From JAXHUK01 sp034189725 (GTDB lineage Bacteria > Chloroflexota > Dehalococcoidia > SZUA-161), in contig JAXHUK010000129.1 of NCBI GenBank assembly GCA_034189725.1, forward strand, positions 1-18,153: 18,153 nt of DNA, written 5' to 3'. Of the stretch, positions 1-7,700 are shown piece after piece. A program made the translations under genes and the position numbers. Every line of letters begins with the position of its first letter. Within the stretch, counting starts at the first letter, position 1. Under the pieces are notes generated by a model. It saw only the letters and a list, made by a program, of their open reading frames with translations, ran no database searches and had not been told where the DNA came from.

Positions 1-51
1 CTCAAACTCAGCCTGCAGATGCTCCAGGTTACTTTCGAATTTATTCACCAT
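1..51 (-). CDS. Partial CDS, N-terminus of an unidentified protein
   Basis: An ATG at 51-49 (minus strand) opens a frame with no stop to the window edge, giving 17 residues: MVNKFESNLEHLQAEFE. It overlaps the last 11 bases of the preceding small gene, and a GGAGG lies just upstream of the ATG (3 bases away, or 6 from the next codon, GTG). This fits a translationally coupled next gene of the same minus-strand operon. The visible residues look helical and charged. Too little is present to name a family, and a chance open frame cannot be excluded. Confidence 0.4.
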   Translation of the reverse strand, partial: MVNKFESNLEHLQAEFE

Positions 52-247
52 GAGCCTCCGAATAACCAGGGCCTTCTTCAAGAACAGACTCTGGTGGCTC
101 CAGATGATCCAGAATGAATTGATTCATCTTCTCCTGGTCCAGGAAATAGGCATCCTCACGGGTGCGTACATGCAAGATGTGTCCCCGTGACTTCTCCCCA
201 CTCCTACCCGTCCAAAATCTCACGATAAATGAGTCGTAGTTTCCCAT
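41..247 (-). CDS. Small conserved-looking hypothetical protein, 68 aa
   Basis: The ATG at 247-245 lies one base after the TGA stop of the YbjN-family gene (251-249), which suggests translational coupling. A longer reading from 328 would overlap that gene by 80 bases and start with unlike sequence, so the 68-residue form is preferred. The protein has a beta-rich first half (SFIVRFWTG at residues 6-14, then GHILHVRTREDAYFLD) and a helix (KMNQFILDHLEPP), ending in an acidic tail. This pattern, a short beta-sheet followed by a 'YFxDxexmxxFI' helix, recalls small orphan proteins of multicellular and environmental bacteria, but I cannot assign a named family. It has no signal peptide or membrane segment. 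Its place in a DUF4157/YbjN operon suggests a role with those proteins; that is inference. Confidence 0.6.
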   Translation of the reverse strand: MGNYDSFIVRFWTGRSGEKSRGHILHVRTREDAYFLDQEKMNQFILDHLEPPESVLEEGPGYSEAHGE

Positions 248-248
248 G

Positions 249-749
249 TCAGGAATCCCGAAGATTCTCCTCATCAAGCCCCGACTCCCTGATCTCGGCA
301 AGTGCTTGCTCGGGGGACATATCACCATAGATGACCTTCAGTATTGCTGGCAAGAACATGTCCATGATAACCACATTGGTAAAAACTATTGGCTCTACCA
401 GTGCCATAATGAGATTATCGTCTTCGCCGTCAACACCTGAACAGTCAACACTTGTTTTGAAGCAAATTTCCCCATCATCGAAATCGAATTCAAAGTTCCC
501 CGTAACCAGCCCATAATTGATCCTTGCGATTAGCTCCGCAACTGCCTGTTGACTGGTTTGTGGTGCATGAACAGGGCATACTGAATAGAATACCAAACGC
601 TGTTGCTCCTCGGTGGCAAAAGCGTAGCATGTCCACTGTCCATTTTCACCTTGAAATGTCGTCTGCACAATACCTTCTTGTTCTGTCTGAGGAAATGGCC
701 ATTCATTCTCCTCAAGAACACGGCTCACTAAATCCATCATTCGAGGCAT
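249..749 (-). CDS. YbjN-family protein, type III secretion chaperone-like fold
   Basis: This 166-residue protein starts at an ATG (749-747) with GAGGAG about 8 bases upstream. The order of elements fits the YbjN family (Pfam PF10722): an N-terminal helix (MMDLVSRVLEEN), a strand pair around QTTFQGENGQWTCYAFA and QQRLVFYSVCPV, a central helix with INYGLVTGNFEFDFDDGEI (residues 77-95), and a C-terminal helix near MDMFLPAILKVIYGDMSPEQ (129-148). The segment GLVTGNFEFDFDDGEICFK is the most typical. YbjN proteins share the fold of type III secretion chaperones, which bind partly unfolded effectors. The gene lies 84 bases after a DUF4157 protein on the same strand, so it could chaperone that protein; this is inference. 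It has no membrane segment or signal peptide and should be cytoplasmic. Confidence 0.75.
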   Translation of the reverse strand: MPRMMDLVSRVLEENEWPFPQTEQEGIVQTTFQGENGQWTCYAFATEEQQRLVFYSVCPVHAPQTSQQAVAELIARINYGLVTGNFEFDFDDGEICFKTSVDCSGVDGEDDNLIMALVEPIVFTNVVIMDMFLPAILKVIYGDMSPEQALAEIRESGLDEENLRDS

Positions 750-833
750 TACTCATCTCCTCATTCTGTATCAATCTAAAAAAGTATTGAAAACCAGCCT
801 ATTGGAACTCATGGTGATACTGTGATAGTATGT

Positions 834-2663
834 CTATTCACCAGCTAGCCCCGCAGGGATTCCTCCGGGGCGCTTACTATCGAGTGCGTCCGCAAGAGCT
901 TGCAGTTCCGACCTGGCCTTCCTGATATCATCAAGCTCCTTCTGTTTCCCCTGCTGCTTCTCCTTCAGACTTGCAATCTGCTTCAAAAGCTTCGCTTCCT
1001 TTTTATACATCTTGCCCATCTTTTTATGCAGCTTGCCCACCTCTTTCTTTATGTTAGCTGTCTTCTTTGCCTCTGACCTGCCACCTTCCCATTTCGACTC
1101 AAGAAGCCCACCGATAAGTCTGCCAGACCATCGTTTGTTGTACCTCATGTAGATGTTCTGAAGCCATATTGGGTTCGAAAACGGTCTCCTCGTTGTTGTC
1201 TTTATACTGCTGGGATATTTAATCTCCACATATTCCCCCCCAACATTAAGCCAGTCTGTATTGACCTGGCTATAAAAGGCAATCAATACATCTTTTGCGC
1301 ATGCTACAGCTTTGTCAAAGCCTTTGGCATTAATGCTCGTGTCATCAGGATCCCAGTACGGATCATAGTGTGGGTTAGGTCTTCCGCTTGGAAGAGTCTT
1401 TATTTTTTGCACTCGTGGATCATGACCAGTAAACGGAGCACCTTCACCATGCGCCCCTCTATCCTCCGCAGCATGCAACGCGAAGCTCAGCGCCACCAGA
1501 CCATCTTTGATATTCCCAGCCCTGTAATGTTCTGCAGCCTGACTGGTAAAGTCATTCACATGCTGTATATTTTTTTCTCGACCGGTAACCACACCCGGTT
1601 TGCCGCCTTTATAGCCCCCTGCCTCTCCATGACGTGGCAACTCCCTGGGATCGCGCACGTGAAACCACGTGTCATCCCATAGTCTCTTTTTCTCTTCTCC
1701 GGGGGGCATCTTGCTCCATTTTTTTTGTCGTTTACCTGACTTGGGTATATTCAATGCAAAGTTCAGCCAGCTTTGTCTCGTTTGATCAAGGTCGCCGGAC
1801 CTGTCAGCCAGGAATTTAATCGTTTTAGCTTCATATTTAATATTTCCTGGCAATTTTTCCGATGCTTTCTTGGTAGCATCACTGTGTCCGCTTGACCACC
1901 ATCTCGCTACACGGTTTGACGCACCCTGTTGCTCAGCATGTGTCAACTCGTGTGCAATTAGCTTCTGGCCGGAGGAACTCTTTGGTTGATATTCACCGCT
2001 TCTAAAGAAAATATCCCGCCCCGTGGTGAACGCCCTCGCCTGTAGCGACTGCGCCATCTTATCAGCCTCTGAGCCCTCATGTACTCTCACGTCACTGAAG
2101 TCGGCGTCGAAGGCTTGCTCCATCGGGACACGGATATCCTCTGTTAAAGATTGGCCACTGCCTTTGGCAGCATTGATCTTTCCTTCCAGTTCAGTATCCA
2201 CTTCGGGCACTGCATCTACTGCTGAACGCTGGGCGAAGGGCAAGGGCTTTGCCTGCAATTCTTCTTCTTCCTCTTCGACCTGTCGGTAAGCACCTGCGCC
2301 TTGTGAAGAACTAATCCGCGGTATCTCCCTGAATTCCCCATTACCTATTTCCTGTTCGTAGTCTTCTTCCGGTGAATTGGGTGTAGGTTTAGCCCGGGTG
2401 ACGGGCTGAGAGGTAAATACAGCCCGTTTTCGTTGAGCTACCAGACGCTGTACAGCCTGGTTGCCCACAGTTCGTTGTAGAGCCAGAATGTCATTGGGAT
2501 TTACCGCTGGCGGTGGTGCAGCCATAGCGCGCTGTAATGAAACAGCAGGATCAACAACTGCCTGAGCATGTTCTCCGAAATCCTGCAGGTTCTTCTCAAC
2601 AGGTTGTGGCTTCTGATGCACTGCATCGTTCTGATGATGATCGTGTTGACTCTCTACGGGCAT
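834..2663 (-). CDS. DUF4157 protein fused to a zinc phospholipase C-like domain; eCIS-type cargo candidate
   Basis: The chosen start is the ATG at 2663, with GGGGG about 7 bases upstream (609 aa). A GTG at 2687 would add 8 residues but has no ribosome site. Numbered from 2663: a low-complexity N-terminus; LALQRTVGNQAVQRL at 60-74, a motif common in proteins linked to extracellular contractile injection systems; an acidic run at 130-135; and a DUF4157 core at about 173-246, with RVHEGSEAD and the zinc motif HELTH (His238, Glu239, His242). Directly after comes WWSSGHSD (Trp255, Trp256, His260), then FHVRDP (His335, Asp338) and LSFALHAAEDRGAHGEG (His397, Asp401, His405), with HDPR at His414. This order resembles zinc-dependent phospholipase C / P1 nuclease folds. 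A Lys-rich coiled coil fills about 530-595. There is no signal peptide or membrane span. The DUF4157 call is firm; the phospholipase-like call comes from remembered motif spacing and is moderate. Confidence 0.85.
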   Translation of the reverse strand: MPVESQHDHHQNDAVHQKPQPVEKNLQDFGEHAQAVVDPAVSLQRAMAAPPPAVNPNDILALQRTVGNQAVQRLVAQRKRAVFTSQPVTRAKPTPNSPEEDYEQEIGNGEFREIPRISSSQGAGAYRQVEEEEEELQAKPLPFAQRSAVDAVPEVDTELEGKINAAKGSGQSLTEDIRVPMEQAFDADFSDVRVHEGSEADKMAQSLQARAFTTGRDIFFRSGEYQPKSSSGQKLIAHELTHAEQQGASNRVARWWSSGHSDATKKASEKLPGNIKYEAKTIKFLADRSGDLDQTRQSWLNFALNIPKSGKRQKKWSKMPPGEEKKRLWDDTWFHVRDPRELPRHGEAGGYKGGKPGVVTGREKNIQHVNDFTSQAAEHYRAGNIKDGLVALSFALHAAEDRGAHGEGAPFTGHDPRVQKIKTLPSGRPNPHYDPYWDPDDTSINAKGFDKAVACAKDVLIAFYSQVNTDWLNVGGEYVEIKYPSSIKTTTRRPFSNPIWLQNIYMRYNKRWSGRLIGGLLESKWEGGRSEAKKTANIKKEVGKLHKKMGKMYKKEAKLLKQIASLKEKQQGKQKELDDIRKARSELQALADALDSKRPGGIPAGLAGE

Positions 2664-2803
2664 AGCAATCCCCCAGGGTACAAACACCCGATCGTGATGC
2701 TATCACAGAGCGGCTAAGTGGTAGTTAATCTGCGGTGAAATGGTGGTGAATTTTCGAGAGGTAATCCGGGGATTGGTTATCCAGGACACACGGAATGTGT
2801 CGA
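2664..2803 (-). other. Intergenic gap between regulator gene and DUF4157 gene
   Basis: This 140-base gap lies between the stop of the BTAD gene and the ATG of the DUF4157 gene, both on the minus strand. It holds two short inverted repeats: GACACA-N5-TGTGTC at 2785-2801, close to the regulator's stop, and GTGAT-gct-ATCAC at 2694-2706, about 30 bases before the DUF4157 start. The second could be an operator, but 5-base arms occur often by chance. I see no convincing -35/-10 pair, so it is unclear whether the two genes share a transcript. Confidence 0.3.
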
Positions 2804-3868
2804 CTAGAGAATCTCATTGCCCAGCAGGCGCTGGCAAAGTACCTGCGTCTGATGTTCCGGGAGAAGGTCTAGTTCCTGTTGAATCGTCCGCTCGCAGATA
2901 CGGTACCATTCGAGAGCACGGTTCCTGTTTCCGAGCCGCGAGTAACAGGTCATCAAACGCCGATAGGCATCCTCACGGCAGCAATCGCTAAATATTATCT
3001 GTTGACAGTATCGCACAGAACTTGCATAGTCGCTGATGGCCATATGACAATCTGCAAGCCTTCCCAGGATGACAGAATACACGTCCTTTAGCGCTTCTCT
3101 TTCGAGCAACGTCCAGTCTTCATAAAGGTCGTCCTGGAGATAATCTCCTCTGTACAATACCTCCGCTAACTCATATTCCCTGAGCGCAGATTCAAGGCAG
3201 CCCTCCTTTTCCAGTTGCCTGCCGCGATTCACATGGCATTCGAACTGTTCGATATCGGTCCACACAGCACCCTCTGAACTTATGAGGTAATTACCATCTT
3301 GAAACTGTATCCAGGAAAAATCACCCCCCCCGGTACATCCACCCAGTGTCTGACGCAACGCTCGAATAGCTGCCCTGAGATTGTTATTCGCAAGCTGAGG
3401 CTCAACATCAGGCCACAGCGCTTCCATCAACGCTTCTTTAGACACCGGACGTCTCCTCCGCGCTACAAGATATTTCAGGACAGCCTTGGCTTTGCTGCTT
3501 TGCCAGTATTGAACTGTTTTCCCACCAATACGAACGCTAAACGTGCCAAGGCAGTAGACCTCAAGCGTGGGAATAAGTGGTGTTGCCACTAGATATAAAT
3601 CTGTGGCTTCTGCATCAGTTAACTCAGGTGCTGAATGCAGCGTGCTAATACCAAGGCTACTGCCGCAATTTACACCCATCTGGCTCAGAACTTCTATCAC
3701 CAGATCCAACTGCCTGTTCGCAAGAGCCTCCTTAGCACTTAAGGCTACACTCAACTCTTGAAGTTGCTCTATGGCACAGCGATAGTCAAATTGAATCTGC
3801 TTCAGAACGCGGATCGCGGTTTCAAACTTGCTTGCCGATTCGTAGCCTGCCGCGACTCTATCCATCAT
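2804..3868 (-). CDS. BTAD/SARP-like transcriptional regulator, 354 aa
   Basis: The gene starts at an ATG (3868) followed by a second ATG, with AGGAGA just upstream. Residues 1-100 are a helical region with no recognised domain. Residues about 102-196 form an OmpR-type winged helix, seen in EVYCLGTFSVRIGG, then SSKAKAVLKYLVA, RRRRPVSKEALMEALWPD and a helix with NNLRAAIRALRQTLG, closing with the wing strand GNYLISSEG. From about 204 to 350 lies the bacterial transcriptional activator domain, a TPR-like set of helices (LESALREYELAEVLYRGDYL, EDAYRRLMTCYSRLGNRNRALEWY). This is the SARP layout without the ATPase or long TPR part found in larger family members. Such regulators generally activate a neighbouring cluster, so the downstream DUF4157 operon is the obvious target; that is inference. 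The divergent chemoreceptor gene is about 900 bases away. Confidence 0.88.
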   Translation of the reverse strand: MMDRVAAGYESASKFETAIRVLKQIQFDYRCAIEQLQELSVALSAKEALANRQLDLVIEVLSQMGVNCGSSLGISTLHSAPELTDAEATDLYLVATPLIPTLEVYCLGTFSVRIGGKTVQYWQSSKAKAVLKYLVARRRRPVSKEALMEALWPDVEPQLANNNLRAAIRALRQTLGGCTGGGDFSWIQFQDGNYLISSEGAVWTDIEQFECHVNRGRQLEKEGCLESALREYELAEVLYRGDYLQDDLYEDWTLLEREALKDVYSVILGRLADCHMAISDYASSVRYCQQIIFSDCCREDAYRRLMTCYSRLGNRNRALEWYRICERTIQQELDLLPEHQTQVLCQRLLGNEIL

Positions 3869-4031
3869 CGTTCTCCTATATAACTGACGTTACTGGAGAG
3901 ACTTCAATTCATACAAAATCTTCAGCGTGTAACACCGAATTGCTCTTCCTTTGAAATGAGCGATGCATAGCAGGAAATAACAGGTACAGTCTACTACGTT
4001 CTACTTACAATCGCTTACTTATATATGAAGA

Positions 4032-4059
4032 AGGTCCATTCAGGGCACCGAATGGACCT
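4032..4059. repeat. Hairpin, perfect 10-bp stem with 8-base loop
   Basis: AGGTCCATTC (4032-4041) pairs exactly with GAATGGACCT (4050-4059). The plus-strand downstream sequence CATTTATT and the minus-strand TCTTCATATAT are both AT-rich but have no clean T tract, so it is at best a weak terminator. It lies about 165 bases upstream of the BTAD start and may instead be part of that gene's 5' region. Confidence 0.5.
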
Positions 4060-4410
4060 CATTTATTGCAAATAATGCACACGCAATTTATATGCGCCAA
4101 ACATATTGCTTGCTTATCATTTCTCACGGTGGAGTGCCCCAAGCAGTGAAGTAGCATCATATTATTCCAGATATTACTCCTCACTATAATGCTTGTCAAG
4201 GAATGTTATTACATTACAGAAGTAGTGTTTCACCGATAAAGAGAAATTTCCCTACTGCCTACACAAATATTTGGTTTAGTATTGGCTAGTAATAAAAGGC
4301 TGGTAGGTAGTTATCAGGCGGTGATTACACCAGCGACATCCCACGCTCAAATTGTGAGAAATTTAGCACTAAAGTAGTAGACTGAAATCCCAACAGAGCT
4401 AGTACTAAGA

Positions 4411-4505
4411 ATATCGTTTACTAAATAGTACTATTTTATATACACCTTTAAACATATTGGCGATAGGCAAACCACCCATATAACAGTAATGTAAAGTAAG
4501 CTTTT
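4411..4505 (+). promoter_or_regulatory. Promoter-like element upstream of MCP1 (copy A)
   Basis: This 95-base stretch shares ordered blocks with 9219-9313, upstream of MCP2: ATATCG, AGTACTATT, ATACA, TTTAAACA, GGCGATAG and TAAAGTAAG followed by a T run. It contains a candidate sigma-70 promoter: TTGGCG (4457-4462), 16 bases, then TATAAC (4479-4484). The second copy has TACAAT at the same offset from the first block. A start near 4491 would give MCP1 a leader of about 280 bases. The element is visible; its promoter role is inferred from conservation and the -10 match. Confidence 0.5.
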
Positions 4506-4566
4506 AGGAAGATATCGCGTATGCAGCTATACAGTACGCAGGGACACATAGTTTATAACGAATCTG

Positions 4567-4610
4567 AAAAGGCCATCCCCTAAGAGTAGTCGCAGGGGAT
4601 GACCTTTTTT
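4567..4610 (+). terminator. Rho-independent terminator inside the MCP1 leader
   Basis: AAAAGGCCATCCCCT (4567-4581) pairs with AGGGGATGACCTTTT (4594-4608) with a single C-A mismatch and a 12-base loop, and the right arm runs into a six-T tract (4605-4610). The minus strand also ends in TTTT, so it could work in both directions. No gene ends upstream on the plus strand, so it would stop either a short RNA started in the 4411-4505 element or the MCP1 transcript itself, as an attenuator. Confidence 0.75.
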
Positions 4611-4769
4611 AAGAGGACTCCGATGTAGAATAAGGCCATTTAATCAAATTACTATGCGGTTTCGTATCCAGCAGGGGTATTCTGTATGACTAACAAAAGC
4701 GTGTCATAAATCTATCGTTGCGTCATACGACATCACTAAAGTTTAACTGCGGCAAAAAAAGGAGCAACA

Positions 4770-7700
4770 ATGGCAACAAGGTTAAATGGCAAATCCGGAA
4801 AGGGCAAACCTGTTCAATTTGTAGAGGAGCCATCAGGGATAAAAACTCCCCAGACAATTGAGCAGCAGAACTACAACAAATCAAAAAAGAAAACATCGGG
4901 AGTTGAACATAATATGAGCACCGTTAAAAATAAAATCATTGAGAATGAATCACACCTTCAGGTGAACACTATTAGGGATACAGATAGCATCATAAACAGC
5001 ATGGCAGATATGGTGGTCATCCTGGGTAACGATGGAAAAATTGCCACCTTCAATTCCGCTGGGGAAAAGATCACTGGCTATTCTAAAACAGAGATCGTTG
5101 GTATGACTTCCTTTGAGATACCGTTTTTCACAGCAGATACAACGGGCAAGATCGGCAATTTGCTGGCTGAGCTGCCAACCGTTGGGATGATGTCTGACAT
5201 TGAGCTGGAATTAACCGCAAAAGATGGTACAGTAATCCCTATAAGCTGTTCAATTGCATTACTTGAAGGAACAGAAGGAATTGTCGTCATAGCACGAGAT
5301 ATCTCCGAGCACAAGAGGTTGGTGAAGGAGCAAGAGGATATCGCTAATTTCTTCAAAGGTACTATAGACAGCATAGGGGATATGGTGATGTCCATGAACA
5401 AGGACCTGGTAGTTGACATGACCAACCCGGCCACAGCACGACTCCTGGGATACACTTCAGAGGAATTACTGGGTAAGTCTATCTTTGAGTTACCAATGAT
5501 GCCACAAGAAAGGCTGGCAAGCTTGAGTACCAGTATTTCAGAGATCAAACAAGACGGGAATAGGGCCAGTGAGATAGAACTGATACATAAAAACGGTTCA
5601 CTCATACCATTTGCCACATCGATTGTTACCATGAAAGACGATGAGGGAAATCTCAATGGCATGGTGGTTGTCGCCAAAGACGTTTCCGAAAAGAATAAAA
5701 TGTTGAGGGAACAAGAGGCCGCAGCCAGTTTCTACGGGGGCACCATTAACAGCATAGCCGATATGGTAATCACTACAGACAAGGATTTCGTGATAAACCT
5801 GGTAAATCCCGCCACGGAGAAACTTACAGGATATAAAACGGAACTCCTGTTAGGCAAACCCGTCTCGGAGCTACCCATGCTCGCTCCTGAAACACGAGCT
5901 ACCGTAGGTGAAACCCTGGGTGCGCTTGCAAGCGGAGACTCCCTAACAACCGAAAGTGAGTTGATACACCAGGATGGGAGAAAACTACCTTTTGCCGTTT
6001 CAATAGCATCCATGACTGATGATGATGGTAATTCACTAGGTATAGTAATCATCGGCAAGGACATAAGCGATATCAAGACATTGATGAAAGAGCAGGAGGA
6101 ATCTGCCCGTTTCTTCGAGGACACTATAGATAACATGGCAGACATGGTGATCGCTACGGATAAGGATTTGACGATAAGCATAGTCAACTCCGCTACAAAA
6201 AGGCTTACCGACTTCACCAAAGAGGAATTGCTGGGTAAACCTATTTCAGAGTTGCCGATGCTGACGCCTGAAACACGAGCTAATATGGGCAACACCCTCG
6301 GAGACATTGCCAGTGAAGGAATTCGCAGCAGCGAATCAGAGCTTTTGCACAAAGATGGCAGGAGAATTCCATTTTCCACCTCGATTGCGATGATGAAAGA
6401 TGAAGACGGTAACATACAGGGAATGGTAATCATTGGCAAAGATATCAGCGACATGAAAAAGGCAATGAGTGATGCTCAACAGAAGGTTGATCTCCTAAAC
6501 AAAATTCCTACGCCAGTTGTGGCAATAGACAGAGATTTTAATACCATTTTCATAAACCCCGCGGGAGCTGATGCGGTGAATCAGACAACGGAGTCTTGCA
6601 TAGGGCAGAAGTGTTACAATCTGTTCAATGCCGAACATTGTCACACAGACAACTGCCAAGTGGCAAAGGCTATGCGCGAGGATAGCATTTTCACCGCTGA
6701 CACAATTGCCAGGCTGCCGTCCGGGGAGCTTCCCATCCGCTATACCGGTGCACCGCTCAAAGATGAGAATGGTACTATCTTAGGCGGCCTTGAATTCGTA
6801 CTGGACATCAGTAAAGAGATCCAAGCTGTAGACGGTATACTCGGTCTTGTGGAGGAAGCTCGTGATGGTCAGCTTGATAAGAGAGCCGCCGTCGAAAACT
6901 ACGAGGGCAACTTCCAAAGGATTATAGCTGGTGTTAATAATCTCCTCGAAGCAATAGTAGCTCCAATCACCGAGTCCACCGATGTTCTGGAAAGTTTGGC
7001 CCGGAATGACCTGTCAGTAAACGTAACCGGCGACTATAAGGGAGACCATGCCAAGATCAAGAATGCCATCAACACTGCTATTGAAAACCTGAGTCAACTG
7101 GTTATGCAACTCAAGAACAATGCCGATCATATGGCTGAAGCGAGCAGTCAGCTTGCCAGCGCCGCTGAGCAAGCCGGACAGGCTACACAGGGCATCGCCT
7201 CCACCAGCCAGCAGGTCGCCAAAGGCGCTGAAGAGCAGGCGCAGAGCGTAAATATGACAACGGTGTCGATGGATGAGTTGTCCAAGGCCATCGACCAAAT
7301 AGCTCAGGGAGCCCAGGAGCAGGCCTCCGGGGTCCAGCAGGCTACCACTATTGTTAATCAGGTTTCGGCAGCTTCGGAGCAGGTTGCAGCTAACTCACAA
7401 TCCGCTGCCGCCGGGTCAAGAAATGCTGCCGAGTCCGCTCATGGCGGTGCGGACACCGTCAACAAAACCATCGAAGGCATGCAGAAGATTATGAGTGCCA
7501 TGGACGACGTCTCTCACAAGGTTACCGACCTCGGCGAGCGCTCTAACGAGATCGGAAAGATCGTCGCTACTATCGACGACATCGCTGCTCAAACAAACCT
7601 CCTGGCACTCAACGCCGCAATCGAGGCAGCACGCGCAGGTGAGCAAGGCCGCGGCTTCGCCGTGGTCGCCGACGAGGTGCGAAAGCTCGCCGAGCGTTCC

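Larger units (their letters stand above)
3869..4769. other. Gene-free region between divergent regulator and chemoreceptor genes
   Basis: No credible coding frame is present on either strand over these 901 bases. Contents I can point to are a 10-bp hairpin (4032-4059), a promoter-like element also found before MCP2 (4411-4505), and a terminator hairpin (4567-4610). Near the receptor gene, TATGAC-N12-GTCATA (4685-4708) forms a weak inverted repeat, and GTCATA recurs near 4722. Nothing is recognised in the AT-rich stretch 4065-4410. With a promoter-like and a terminator-like signal on the plus strand, a short untranslated RNA could be made from about 4490 to 4610. Confidence 0.5.

Noticed and set aside
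2023..2289. Plus-strand frame inside the DUF4157 gene
   Set aside because: It is low-complexity Ser-rich translation antisense to the conserved HELTH/acidic region; no ribosome site or family resemblance.
4233..4240. ACCGATAA, close to the sigma-28 -10 box
   Set aside because: The expected -35 position reads TTACAGAA, a poor match, and it is over 500 bases from the gene.
4459..4505. Possible cyclic di-GMP riboswitch, from GATAGGCAAACC in the MCP1 leader
   Set aside because: The core resembles the GEMM-I start, but the matching second half (GACGCAAAGCC-like) is absent and the MCP2 copy breaks the AGGCAAACC core. A sigma-70 -10 box overlaps the stretch.
4737..4744. TAAAGTTT, an exact match to the sigma-28 -35 consensus
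   Set aside because: No GCCGATAA-like -10 follows at 11 bases; the place holds an A run and the MCP1 ribosome site.
5078..6454. Long open frames antisense to the MCP1 PAS region (199 and 240 codons)
   Set aside because: They mirror the codon pattern of the sense PAS repeats, have low-complexity Ser/Ile/Leu-rich translations and no ribosome sites. The sense frame is clearly the gene.
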